Positions 50,978 through 59,493 of a DNA stretch of 64,000 bases are shown here, piece after piece (positions within the stretch are counted from its first letter, which is position 1; every line of letters begins with the position of its first letter). The position numbers and the translations under genes were made by a program. The notes beneath the pieces were generated by a model. That model did not search any database. It was not told the origin of the DNA and was given only the letters and a program-made list of their open reading frames with translations. This DNA is from Desulfosarcina widdelii (lineage in GTDB: Bacteria > Desulfobacterota > Desulfobacteria > Desulfobacterales > Desulfosarcinaceae), in assembly GCF_009688965.1 (NCBI RefSeq), contig NZ_AP021875.1, positions 6,014,001-6,078,000 on the forward strand, read 5' to 3'.

Positions 50978-52354
50978 TCACAGAAGTGGCTTGAGCATGT
51001 AGATGATATCGCTTTCCCTTGACGGGTAGGGCGTCATGACGCTCTGACGGTGGAGTTCGTTGGCGGGAATCCGGTTGTGCATGGCCAGGGTGAAGGTGTT
51101 GATCAGGCCGGTGGCGTTGTCGGACAGAATGTGGGCGCCTAAGATGCGGCGATCCGTTCTGCCGATCATGACCTTGAACGCAGCCGATTTCATGCCCACG
51201 CGCCTGTAGGTCGGCCAGCCGAGTTCTTTGCCAGCGCTTTTCTCATAGTCAATGCCATCGTCTTTCAGTGTATCTTCGGTGGCACCAACCATTCCGTACT
51301 GCGGGTAGGTGAACAGCACGGCCGGAACGGCGGTATAATCCATGAAGGTTTCATAGCCGTTGTCTTTGCAACTGCTGACAATGTTGGCGGCGGCTGTTTG
51401 CGCCTCGGCGTCGGCCACGCGGGCCAGCTGAACGGTCGCGGCGCAGTCGCCCGCGGCAAAAATGCCGGGACTGGTGGTTTCCATTTTCTCGTTGACCGTA
51501 ATTCCGCGCCGCGAACTCTGAACATCGGCACGATCCAGCGCCAGATCGGTAATTTCCGGTTCCCTGCCGGCACCGTGGACCACCAGATCCGAATCGAAGC
51601 GTCGGCCGTCTTCCGTCCGGACGGTGAACGACGACCCGGTCTGCCCGATGGAAGTAATGTTCACATCGTTGTGGATGGCGATGCCGGCTTTCGCCGATGC
51701 ATCGGACAGCAGTTCGACCATTTCTCCATCGAAGGGCCCTAACGGGCGCGGTCCGGCTTCCAGAATGGTGCAGCGAATCTCCTCGGAACCCAATCGTGCG
51801 GCAAAGTGGGCAAATTCGAAAGAGATGAAACCGCCGCCGACAAAAACGATCTTTCGAGGCAACCGGTCCAGTTCCAGAAAATCGCTGCTGGAAACCATCA
51901 ACTGGGCGCCGTCGATGGGCAGTTTCATCGGAGCTGCACCGGTGGCCAGGATCGTGAACCGTGTGGCGATTCTACGACCATCCACGGATATCGTCTTGGG
52001 ATCAACGAATCGGGCATGCCCCGGTATGAAATCGATGCCGGCCTTTTTGAGGCCATTGACCGTGTTGGTGGGAACCTTCGCAGTGAAGCGGTTTTTGGCC
52101 TCCTTGAGCTGGGACCAGCTGCCCAATGCCGGGACCGTGATGCCGAGATCGGTTAAATGACGTGAGCGAGCCACCGTTTCGGCGCCTTCATAAAACCACT
52201 TTTTGGCCTGGCATCCGCTCAGCGCGCAGGTTCCTCCCGGCTGCTGGCCGTGCTCCACAAGTCCCACCGAAAGGCCGTTGCGGTTGAGTTCGTAGGCGGC
52301 GGCCTGGCCGGCAGTGCCGGAACCGATTACAAGCGCATCGTAGGTGCTAGTCAT
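50978..52354 (-). CDS. FAD-dependent pyridine nucleotide-disulfide-type oxidoreductase
   Basis: The 458-residue enzyme has an FAD Rossmann start (ALVIGSGTAGQAAAYELNRN), a redox-active pair in GGTCALSGCQAKK, an NAD(P) Rossmann (KIVFVGGGFISFEFAHFAAR) and GIFAAGDCAATVQLA. The C-terminal base of glutathione reductase relatives is normally His in an HPTxxE motif, but here the site reads TPYPSRESD, with Tyr where His stands. This puts it in a non-classical branch whose substrate I cannot name. It is convergent with nothing and is preceded on the same strand by the small gene at 52563. Confidence 0.85.
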   Translation of the reverse strand: MTSTYDALVIGSGTAGQAAAYELNRNGLSVGLVEHGQQPGGTCALSGCQAKKWFYEGAETVARSRHLTDLGITVPALGSWSQLKEAKNRFTAKVPTNTVNGLKKAGIDFIPGHARFVDPKTISVDGRRIATRFTILATGAAPMKLPIDGAQLMVSSSDFLELDRLPRKIVFVGGGFISFEFAHFAARLGSEEIRCTILEAGPRPLGPFDGEMVELLSDASAKAGIAIHNDVNITSIGQTGSSFTVRTEDGRRFDSDLVVHGAGREPEITDLALDRADVQSSRRGITVNEKMETTSPGIFAAGDCAATVQLARVADAEAQTAAANIVSSCKDNGYETFMDYTAVPAVLFTYPQYGMVGATEDTLKDDGIDYEKSAGKELGWPTYRRVGMKSAAFKVMIGRTDRRILGAHILSDNATGLINTFTLAMHNRIPANELHRQSVMTPYPSRESDIIYMLKPLL

Positions 52355-52386
52355 AAGGCCCTCGCTTTATTACCTGCAAAAGTTTT

Positions 52387-52563
52387 CTAATACGCGTTGA
52401 GCCGTTGGAGCCGTTTACGGGCCGCCTGGCGAACGTCTCGGTCCGAATCGTTTTGGACAACCTTCATCAGCAATTCCTTGTTCTCTTCTTCCATAATCGC
52501 TCTCTTCCTGACTTTCGGGTTGGATCGAGCAATTTTGGGCAGAAAAAGATCGCGAAATTTCAT
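52387..52563 (-). CDS. Small helical protein, possibly one HEAT-like repeat
   Basis: The 58-residue protein MKFRDLFLPKIARSNPKVRK, then MEEENKELLMKVVQNDSDRD and VRQAARKRLQRL, reads like one HEAT or armadillo repeat (NDSDRDVRQAARKRL). A full AAGGAGGTGA ribosome site precedes the ATG at 52563. It has the CCCTAT variant of the shared promoter motif 33 bp upstream, and the reductase gene follows after 32 bp, so the two are likely cotranscribed. Confidence 0.8.
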   Translation of the reverse strand: MKFRDLFLPKIARSNPKVRKRAIMEEENKELLMKVVQNDSDRDVRQAARKRLQRLNAY

Positions 52564-52595
52564 GACTTCATCACCTCCTTATCATTGTAAACAGA

Positions 52596-52629
52596 ATCTT
52601 ATCCGGCCCTATGCGCGTCATCAATAGGG
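52596..52629 (-). promoter_or_regulatory. CCCTAT-N20-GATAAGAT promoter-like motif, minus strand
   Basis: Minus-strand CCCTAT at 52629-52624, exactly 20 bp, GATAAGAT at 52603-52596, only 33 bp before the ATG at 52563. It differs from the others by one base in the first box. The rest of the gap 52564-52983 shows no clear gene; an 84-codon plus-strand frame at 52611 has no ribosome site. Confidence 0.55.
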
Positions 52630-52983
52630 TGCGGACAGTATTTGTGGCCACTTTGCCGGCCGGAGAGACCCAGCGCATCGTCAGGCGAATAGGCGTTCGA
52701 TTGAAAAACGATGGTTACGACCAGGATTTTGCCCCGAAATACAGGATTCACCTGATTGCCTTCGGTGGGGGCTTTGGTATTTTTGGCCAATCGATTCATT
52801 TTCTGGAAATGGAGATACTTGCCAATGGGGTTTTTTCCATGCTGGAGCGAATCTCTCCGGAATAATTTTTTTTCTGAATTCACCCAGGCGACCCGGGGCG
52901 CATTGGCTTCTGGCCCGGCCAATTGCGGTTTCATCCGCAAGAAGATCAAACCGGAGCTGCCGACCCATTCCGGCAGTCCTCCT

Positions 52984-53586
52984 GTGCTTTCCCGCTGGCG
53001 TCCCGGCTCCCGCGTCTCATGGATTTTGCGGCATTGGGGCAGGCTCAGCGTTTTTCTGTCCTTCCTGCTTTTTTTTCAGATTGCGGCGACAGGGGTTGTC
53101 CGGTGCGTACAGGCTTCTTCTTTGAACCTGCGTCTCAATAACAACCAACGGCTGTTGCAGATTGAGGCCCGGAATGTCGATCTGAAAGAGATATTCTCGA
53201 AACTCGCCGAAACCGCCCACATTACTATCGAGTACCCTGTTTCCCTGCAGAAGAAGGTTACCATGAAAAGATCGGACATCTCCATAGCAGATGCCTTGAA
53301 AGAGATGCTAAAGGGAATCAATCACGTCATTTTTTATTCCGGAACCCGTTCACAAAAGGCTCGGATTTCCAAAGTCTTGGTATTCAACGAATCGGAGCCG
53401 CGCAAACCACTCAGCAACAGGGAAAAGCGCCTGGCAAGAAGAATCCAATCCTATAGAAAGCAAATCGATACGTTACGGCTTCGATTGTCTTCGGTCGATT
53501 CCGGCAGCAGCAGGGGAAGACGGTATTCGAATCGGATCCGCCGGCTGGAAAAAAGCATTCAACGGCTTCAAAGACAGATCTACTAA
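52984..53586 (+). CDS. Exported STN-domain-like protein with a helical tail
   Basis: The product is about 200 residues. A signal peptide (core SVFLSFLLFFQIAATGV) is followed by an STN-like segment (LNLRLNNNQRLLQIEARNVD, then FSKLAETAHITIEYPV and ISIADALKEMLKGINHVIF), a fold found in secretins and TonB-dependent receptors. A basic heptad tail (SNREKRLARRIQSYRKQID) ends it. The start is uncertain: GTG 52984 best places the signal; TTG 53026 is closer; the open frame extends back to 52756. It overlaps the next gene's end by 4 bp in convergence. Confidence 0.7.
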   Translation: MLSRWRPGSRVSWILRHWGRLSVFLSFLLFFQIAATGVVRCVQASSLNLRLNNNQRLLQIEARNVDLKEIFSKLAETAHITIEYPVSLQKKVTMKRSDISIADALKEMLKGINHVIFYSGTRSQKARISKVLVFNESEPRKPLSNREKRLARRIQSYRKQIDTLRLRLSSVDSGSSRGRRYSNRIRRLEKSIQRLQRQIY

Positions 53587-54614
53587 CCTTCATCAGGGGG
53601 CGTTTCGACCCCATAGCGGGCTTTGGCTTCGGCTTCGATCCGGGCGAGGTCGAGTCCCAAGTCCTTTATAGGCGAGATCAGGTCCATGTGGTATTTCTGG
53701 GAGCGTTTCCCTGGGTTTGTGGCGCAGTAGGTTCGCAGTACGCCGACAACTTCATTTCCGTCATGCGCGGCGAAGATATGGTCCGTAGTGAAATCTGTTT
53801 TTTTTCTTTTGATTTCAACGAGAAGTTTGTTGTTTACCCTTTCAAAAGTAAAAGTGCTGAATTCTCCGAACCTGCCGATTCCCAGAATCCGGATCAGTCC
53901 CGTCAAACTGTTGTCTTTATAGCGCGTATCGTGACAGACAATCACAAAGGGCGGATATAAGACGGTTCCGTCCACAACGCTTGAGTGCTCCTGGGCCGTA
54001 TCGAGACGTTCGGCATACAATTTCAGGCGCCGCCGGGACAGATTGAATTCCGTTTTGCAATAGGCGAAATACATGTGTGGATCTGTAAGGCCGATGGAGA
54101 CGCAGGTGCTGATCCGCGTCCGGGAACCATAAGGAGGGTCCATATAGGTCGGACAGTGGCTGCGGACGATATCGTTCGAATCGATATCGATCGGGATCTT
54201 AAGGCCAATCTTCCTTTTGCGTTTAAACGCCGCTGTCTTGAACGTGTAAATGCGCCGTGCCGCCCGCGCAAAAAAACCGCTGTCCAGATTTACGCTGTTA
54301 ACCACTCCATCCGGGAACAGAAGTGTCGCATTGTCGAATTGCAGGCTTTCTCTGATCTTTTCTCGAAATCGGGTTTCATCGAAGGACGCCAGGGGGCGAT
54401 AGGTGATTTCCCGCTCGTCGACATCCTGATAGATCAGACCGCCCGGAATGAAAATTGCGCCCTTGTTATCCAGTTTGCCGGTGGCGCCTTCTTCCAGCTT
54501 TTCCGGCAGCTGCCCCTGCTGCAGGCAAAACAGCATTCGCCACAGGCTATCCGTGCGGATCGCAATGAGTTCTTTGAACAAGATGGTGCTAATAATTTCC
54601 TTTTTTGGGGGCAT
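53583..54614 (-). CDS. Hypothetical cytoplasmic protein
   Basis: The 343-residue protein starts MPPKKEIISTILFKELIAIR. It has no signal or membrane helix. Two strand-rich halves are visible: one with GKLDNKGAIFIPGGLIYQDV (about residues 48-65) and one with GTVLYPPFVIVCHDTRYKDN (about 215-240). A central KRKRKIGLKIPIDI piece is basic. It keeps coding character throughout. I recognise no family; resemblance to ligand-binding or nucleotidyl folds is too weak to name. It converges on the STN-like gene with a 4-bp overlap. Confidence 0.75.
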   Translation of the reverse strand: MPPKKEIISTILFKELIAIRTDSLWRMLFCLQQGQLPEKLEEGATGKLDNKGAIFIPGGLIYQDVDEREITYRPLASFDETRFREKIRESLQFDNATLLFPDGVVNSVNLDSGFFARAARRIYTFKTAAFKRKRKIGLKIPIDIDSNDIVRSHCPTYMDPPYGSRTRISTCVSIGLTDPHMYFAYCKTEFNLSRRRLKLYAERLDTAQEHSSVVDGTVLYPPFVIVCHDTRYKDNSLTGLIRILGIGRFGEFSTFTFERVNNKLLVEIKRKKTDFTTDHIFAAHDGNEVVGVLRTYCATNPGKRSQKYHMDLISPIKDLGLDLARIEAEAKARYGVETPPDEG

Positions 54615-54764
54615 TCTCGAATCCTTATCGCGGGTTTTGCCTGTGACAACCTTAGCTTACGCCTCTTCTGGAGTCAAATTGCGTTTCCAGTCTATCGTTT
54701 TTCAGGCCTTGCTTTTAAAAAAGTTCTTTAGTATGCAAAGCGGCTTTTTTTCGGAAGAGGTACA

Positions 54765-55790
54765 ATGAGCAGCGTATCGACAAATTTGATCCATGGATTC
54801 AAGACCGCTTTGGCGGCCGTTCTGGCCTACTATCTGACAACGATTCTATCGCTGGATTTCGGATACTGGGCCGTCATATCCGCCGTAATTGTCATGCAGG
54901 TGTATGTGGCCGACTCCGTGGAGATGTGTTTTTATCGCCTTTCCGGTACCATCGTCGGAGCGGTATTGGGTGTTGTCGTACTCCTGGCTATTCCCAAAAC
55001 AGCTTTTTTCACCGGGGTCGCTCTATTCGTCACCGTAGGCATTTGCAGTTTTCTCACGCGGTTTAATACCCGATATCGAATGGCGGGCATCACGGTTGTC
55101 ATTGTCGTAATGACCGGACTTTCCGTTCAGGATGTTTACATTTTCGGGTTGTATCGCGTTCTTGAAATCTGCATCGGAATTCTTTGCGCTTTTCTCGTCT
55201 CGGTTCTGGTTTTGCCGAAACGTAAAGTTGACATGCTACGGGCCGCGCTTGAAAGACAGGCAAAGGTGTGCGCCGAACGATGTCTGATCCTGGTGGATGC
55301 CTTTGTTTCAAGGCAACAAAATGTGGAGGAATTGCCTGTCGCCGAACTGGTTAAAGATATTTGGAAAAATCATGAGCTGCTACAGAAGGCCAGCCGAAAT
55401 GAATCGCTGATCTACAGCAAGAAATTCAATGAAAAATTTCCCCTTAAAGTCTCGGTCATCAACCGTTCGGTAGAGCACCTGCGCAATATGGTCCGGGCGC
55501 TGAATGCTTTGGATGATCACGGATATGACATCATCATGTCCGGGGAGTTGAAAAAACTTGCCGAAACGAGCGGTAGCACCCTTGTTCTGTTTATCAAAAA
55601 TGAATATTCGACCATCGGGGAGGACCTTGAAAAAACCATTTCGGAGTTGGATGACAGGCTTGCCAGTATCCGTAAAGAAGGACTGGTAAGGCGGTTCGAT
55701 TCCAGGAAGCTCGTACAGGTCTTTTCGTTTTACAGCAGTCTGCTTTACTTTGCCGACGATATCCTTTCCGCAATCAAAGAGGCCTCATAG
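54765..55790 (+). CDS. FUSC-family membrane protein
   Basis: The 341-residue protein has about six helices in residues 10-155 (LAAVLAYYLTTILSLDFGYW, VISAVIVMQVYVADS) typical of FUSC-type aromatic acid exporters (YdhK/AaeB group), followed by a soluble helical domain of about 185 residues. It may export aromatic or other organic acids. It is half the length of AaeB, so probably a dimer. GAAGAGG lies before the ATG at 54765. Confidence 0.85.
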   Translation: MSSVSTNLIHGFKTALAAVLAYYLTTILSLDFGYWAVISAVIVMQVYVADSVEMCFYRLSGTIVGAVLGVVVLLAIPKTAFFTGVALFVTVGICSFLTRFNTRYRMAGITVVIVVMTGLSVQDVYIFGLYRVLEICIGILCAFLVSVLVLPKRKVDMLRAALERQAKVCAERCLILVDAFVSRQQNVEELPVAELVKDIWKNHELLQKASRNESLIYSKKFNEKFPLKVSVINRSVEHLRNMVRALNALDDHGYDIIMSGELKKLAETSGSTLVLFIKNEYSTIGEDLEKTISELDDRLASIRKEGLVRRFDSRKLVQVFSFYSSLLYFADDILSAIKEAS

Positions 55791-55936
55791 CCCCCTTCCC
55801 GATAAAGCGCATTCGATCTGCCCTCCGGCGACGAACCATCTAAAGGAACGGTATTGAAGGCCGATCGGGTTTGTGATAGCCCGCGGTACATGCAATCGAG
55901 TCCGGCCGGTACCCACTCAAACCATAAGGATGAAAG

Positions 55937-56947
55937 ATGGCGTTCAACGAATCGCAGCCGAAAAAGAACAGAAAAATTAAGATCCCGAGCAGCATCAGAA
56001 GACAATTCGAACAGCCGTTAGCCAGAGAAATTCTAAGGTTGATCTGGCGCCAGGGGAATATTGCCTTAGGCACACTGGTGGCAGCCCTGGGATTTACGGT
56101 TTTTCAGGTTCCCTTCAAGCTGGCGGCTGGCGGCGTAACCGGTCTGGGCATCATTCTGAATCAATTTATATCGCTTCCGGTCGGCATGATCTATTTGGTG
56201 TTGAACATCCCGCTCATGGTTCTTGGTTTTTTCCAGCTCGGGCGCTGGCGGTTTCTGGTCTCCTCGGTGCTGGCCGTGATCTGTTTTTCTTTCGCGACGG
56301 ACCTTTTCAATGTTTATCTGCCGACGGTCACCAAGAGATGGCCCATCACCGATGATCTTCTACTGGCCTCCATCTATGCCGGCGTATTGTTCGGGATCGG
56401 CATGGGCATCATCTATCGGGCCGGCGGAACCATCGGCGGTACATCCATACCGGCGCGAATTCTCTATGAAAGGATGGGCTTTCCCCTGTCGCAGTCCTAT
56501 CTGTTCAGCGACGGCGCCATCATCCTTCTGGCCGGCCTGGTGTTCCGGTGGGAGGTCGCCCTGCTGGCGATCCTCAGCCTGGTTCTTTCGGGCATCGTTT
56601 CCGATCTGGTGCTGGAGGGCGTCAGTCAGGTGCGTACGGCCACGATCGTCACCAAGAAGCCCGATGATGTGCGACTGGCCATCATCTACCAACTCAGACG
56701 AGGCGTCAGTTTGTGGTCCATCCAGGGCGGGTATTCGAAAAGCGAGCGGACCATGGTATTTTGCACGATCCTGCGCTCCCGTGTAGCGGATCTGAAATAC
56801 ACCATCGCCACGGTGGATCCGGACGCTTTCATCATTATCGGCGTGGCCCAGCAGGTTGTCGGCGGATATGGCCAGCGGCTGCCGAGTTCGGCGCTCAAGA
56901 TGAGTAACGGCTCTAAATCGGAGGAAGCTTCGACGGTCAGCGGATGA
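55937..56947 (+). CDS. YitT-family membrane protein (DUF2179)
   Basis: The 336-residue protein has a cationic N-terminus (KKNRKIKIPSSIRRQFEQPL), then five or six helices of the YitT_membrane domain (GVTGLGIILNQFISLPVGMI, GIGMGIIYRAGGTIGGTSIP) and the DUF2179 C-terminal domain (VDPDAFIIIGVAQQVVGGYG). Function in the family is unknown; some members act in spore or redox processes. AAGGATGAAAG precedes the ATG at 55937. It is convergent with livF. Confidence 0.92.
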   Translation: MAFNESQPKKNRKIKIPSSIRRQFEQPLAREILRLIWRQGNIALGTLVAALGFTVFQVPFKLAAGGVTGLGIILNQFISLPVGMIYLVLNIPLMVLGFFQLGRWRFLVSSVLAVICFSFATDLFNVYLPTVTKRWPITDDLLLASIYAGVLFGIGMGIIYRAGGTIGGTSIPARILYERMGFPLSQSYLFSDGAIILLAGLVFRWEVALLAILSLVLSGIVSDLVLEGVSQVRTATIVTKKPDDVRLAIIYQLRRGVSLWSIQGGYSKSERTMVFCTILRSRVADLKYTIATVDPDAFIIIGVAQQVVGGYGQRLPSSALKMSNGSKSEEASTVSG

Positions 56948-57025
56948 GAAATCTGCGACCGAGGCCCTTGCGCCGGTCCACTTGGAGCCTGTGCGGTCCT
57001 CACTTACAGATGCATTCGGGCGGGA

Positions 57026-57727
57026 TCAGACCCCCAGATATCGGGATTTGAGGCCCTCGTCCGCGGCCAGTTCATCAGTCGTTCCCCGCCAGACCACCCG
57101 TCCGTTTTCCATGATGCAATGGCGGTCGGCGAGATTCATTAACGCATCGAGGTTTTTGTCGATCACCAGAATTGCATGGCCGTTGGCTTTAAGGGTGGCC
57201 ATCCCCTGCCAGATTTCCTTGCGGATCAGCGGGGCCAGGCCTTCGGTAGCTTCATCGAGGATGAGCAGCCTGGGATTGGTCATCAGGGCGCGGACTACCG
57301 CGAGCATCTGCTGCTCGCCGCCGGAAAGCTGGTTGCCCAAATGATTCAGGCGGTCCGCCAGGCGTGGAAAGAGGGCCAGAACCGTTTCCAGGGTATACGG
57401 CACCGGGACGTTCAGGCGATTGGTGGCGGTGGCCGTCATGTTCTCCCTTACGGTGAGGTTGGGAAAGATCTGGCGGCCCTCGGGAACCAGGCCGATGCCC
57501 GACCGGGCGATGGCGTAGCTGGGCAGACGGTGGATCTCCTTTTTACCGAAGGCGATCCGGCCCGAGCGGATTGGGGTCAAGCCCATGATTGAACGCACCG
57601 TCGTGCTTTTGCCCATGCCGTTGCGCCCCAGCAGGGTAACCACTTCGCCTTCGCGAATACAAAGGTCAACGCCGAACAGCGCCTGGCTTTTGCCGTAAAA
57701 GGTTTCGATATGTTCTACGCAAAGCAT
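57026..57727 (-). CDS. livF: Branched-chain amino acid ABC transporter ATPase LivF
   Basis: The 233-residue ATPase has Walker A GRNGMGKST, signature LSGGEQQML and Walker B LLILDEATEGLAP, the pattern of LivF. It powers uptake by the LivHM permeases together with LivG. It overlaps the end of livG by 13 bp. Final gene of the liv operon. Some liv-type systems in Desulfobacterota carry urea, amides or aromatic acids instead of amino acids. Confidence 0.95.
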   Translation of the reverse strand: MLCVEHIETFYGKSQALFGVDLCIREGEVVTLLGRNGMGKSTTVRSIMGLTPIRSGRIAFGKKEIHRLPSYAIARSGIGLVPEGRQIFPNLTVRENMTATATNRLNVPVPYTLETVLALFPRLADRLNHLGNQLSGGEQQMLAVVRALMTNPRLLILDEATEGLAPLIRKEIWQGMATLKANGHAILVIDKNLDALMNLADRHCIMENGRVVWRGTTDELAADEGLKSRYLGV

Positions 57728-58479
57728 CGGTTGCCTTCATTTCCCAAGTAAGCTTGCCTCACTTCCGGATCGTTCCGAATGGCCTGCGGCGTTCCGCTGG
57801 CAATGGCCTTTCCATAGACCAGCACCGTGATGCGGTCGGCCAGCGAGAAAACCGCCCCCATGTCATGTTCCACCAGCAGGATCGTGACCTCGGTTTTCAA
57901 CCGTCGAATCAGTTTGGTCAACTCCACGGCGCCGCCGGGACCCATGCCGGCATAGGGCTCGTCCAACAGCAGCAATTTCGGTTGGCCGACGAGGGCCATA
58001 CCCACTTCCAACTGCCGCTTTTCCCCGTGGGAGAGGTGCGAGGCCGGTATCTCCGCCCTCTCCTCCAACCCCACCCGTTCCATGGCCGGGCCGATGGCCG
58101 GACGAATCACCGGATCGTCGACGGCCTTCCTCCAGAAACGGAAACTGTGCCCGTTGTGGGCCTGAATGGCCAGAGAGAGATTCTCCCTGACGGTGAGGCG
58201 CTCGAAGATGGAGGTGATCTGGTAGGATCGCGCCAGTCCCAGACGTGCCCGCCGATGGATAGACCTCCGGGTGATTTCCTTGCCGTTGAAAAAAATTCGG
58301 CCGCCGTCCGGCAGCAGTTCTCCGCAAAGCTGGTTGAGGGCGGTGGTTTTGCCGGCACCGTTGGGGCCGATCAGGGCATGCAGTTCTCCTTCGGCTATCT
58401 CCATGGAAAAGCCGTCGCTGGCCGTAACGGCGCCGAAGTGTTTGACCAGCGAATCGACAGTGAGAAGCGGCTTAGCCAT
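57715..58479 (-). CDS. livG: Branched-chain amino acid ABC transporter ATPase LivG
   Basis: The 254-residue ATPase has Walker A GPNGAGKTT, signature LSHGEKRQLEV and Walker B LLLLDEPYAGMGP. The HGEKRQ form of the signature is typical of LivG. GGAGG precedes ATG 58479, which overlaps the livM stop by 8 bp; a longer frame from 58539 would cover livM coding and is rejected. Partner of LivF. Confidence 0.95.
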   Translation of the reverse strand: MAKPLLTVDSLVKHFGAVTASDGFSMEIAEGELHALIGPNGAGKTTALNQLCGELLPDGGRIFFNGKEITRRSIHRRARLGLARSYQITSIFERLTVRENLSLAIQAHNGHSFRFWRKAVDDPVIRPAIGPAMERVGLEERAEIPASHLSHGEKRQLEVGMALVGQPKLLLLDEPYAGMGPGGAVELTKLIRRLKTEVTILLVEHDMGAVFSLADRITVLVYGKAIASGTPQAIRNDPEVRQAYLGNEGNRCFA

Positions 58480-59479
58480 GGGTGCTGTTTCCTCCAGCGA
58501 TCCAACCATAAATGCCGCGCTTGGCAAATAACACCACAAAAACTAGAAACGGCCCCAGGTAGACCATCCAGTGTTCGGTGTAGATGGACAGGATCTCTTC
58601 GGCCAGCAGTAGGGCCATAGCACCCAAGACCGGCCCGAAAAGGGTTCCCATGCCGCCAAGCAGCACCATGACCAGGATTTCTCCGGAACGGGTCCAGTGC
58701 ATAAGGCCGGGACTGACGTATTCGGTCTGGTTGGCAATCAGGGCGCCTGCCAGTCCGGCCCCGGCCCCGGCAATGACGAAACAGACCAGGCGGTATCGGA
58801 AGGTTGGAAAACCTAGCGACTTCATGCGTCGTTCGTTTTCGCGACATCCCTTCACGACCATCCCGAAGCGGGCTGCGGCCAGTCGGAAGGAAAAAAAGAG
58901 AAAAACGGCCAGAGCGCCCAGACATAGGTAGTAAAACTGGACGTCGCTTGCCAGATCGAGGCCGGGAAAGGTGTTGCGCGCGAAAAGACTGATGCCGTCA
59001 TCGCCACCGTAGGCTTCCAGGGAAACGAAGAAGTAGTAGAGCATCTGGGCGAAGGCCAGGGTGATCATGATAAAATGCATTCCGGTGGTGCGCAGGCTCA
59101 AGGCGCCTACCACGGCGGCCGCCACGGCGGATATCGCCACGGCTGCCGGCCAGACCACCAGACCATTTTCGCTGCCGCCGACGACAATCGGCCAGGTGAG
59201 AAAAGGAAGATTTTCCAGGCTGTGAAAGGAGGAAATACAGACCACATAGGCACCGATGCCGAAAAACGCGGCATGTCCCAGGCTCACCATGCCACCCAGC
59301 CCCAGCATCAGGTCAAGGCTGACCGCGGCCAGGGCATAGATCAGGATACGGCTGAAAAGGGTCACCAGATAGACTTCGTCGATCATTTGCGCGATGGGCG
59401 GAAGTGCCAGGAGCAGCAGGGCAGCCGCCGCTACGATAATCGTCCTGCGATTCGGAAAACGGGCCAGCGGGATTTGCAT
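58472..59479 (-). CDS. livM: Branched-chain amino acid ABC transporter permease LivM
   Basis: The 335-residue permease has nine to ten helices and the LivM pattern GLGGMVSLGHAAFFGIGAYV, with a cytoplasmic coupling loop near CRENERRMKSLGFPTFRYRL. It pairs with LivH to form the channel. It follows livH by 14 bp and overlaps livG. Confidence 0.95.
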   Translation of the reverse strand: MQIPLARFPNRRTIIVAAAALLLLALPPIAQMIDEVYLVTLFSRILIYALAAVSLDLMLGLGGMVSLGHAAFFGIGAYVVCISSFHSLENLPFLTWPIVVGGSENGLVVWPAAVAISAVAAAVVGALSLRTTGMHFIMITLAFAQMLYYFFVSLEAYGGDDGISLFARNTFPGLDLASDVQFYYLCLGALAVFLFFSFRLAAARFGMVVKGCRENERRMKSLGFPTFRYRLVCFVIAGAGAGLAGALIANQTEYVSPGLMHWTRSGEILVMVLLGGMGTLFGPVLGAMALLLAEEILSIYTEHWMVYLGPFLVFVVLFAKRGIYGWIAGGNSTHG

Positions 59480-59493
59480 GGTTCAATTTCTTT

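Noticed and set aside
52611..52865. 84-codon plus-strand frame upstream of the STN-like gene
   Set aside because: No ribosome site, no domain, and it covers the promoter motif of the divergent gene at 52563. A real gene cannot be excluded.
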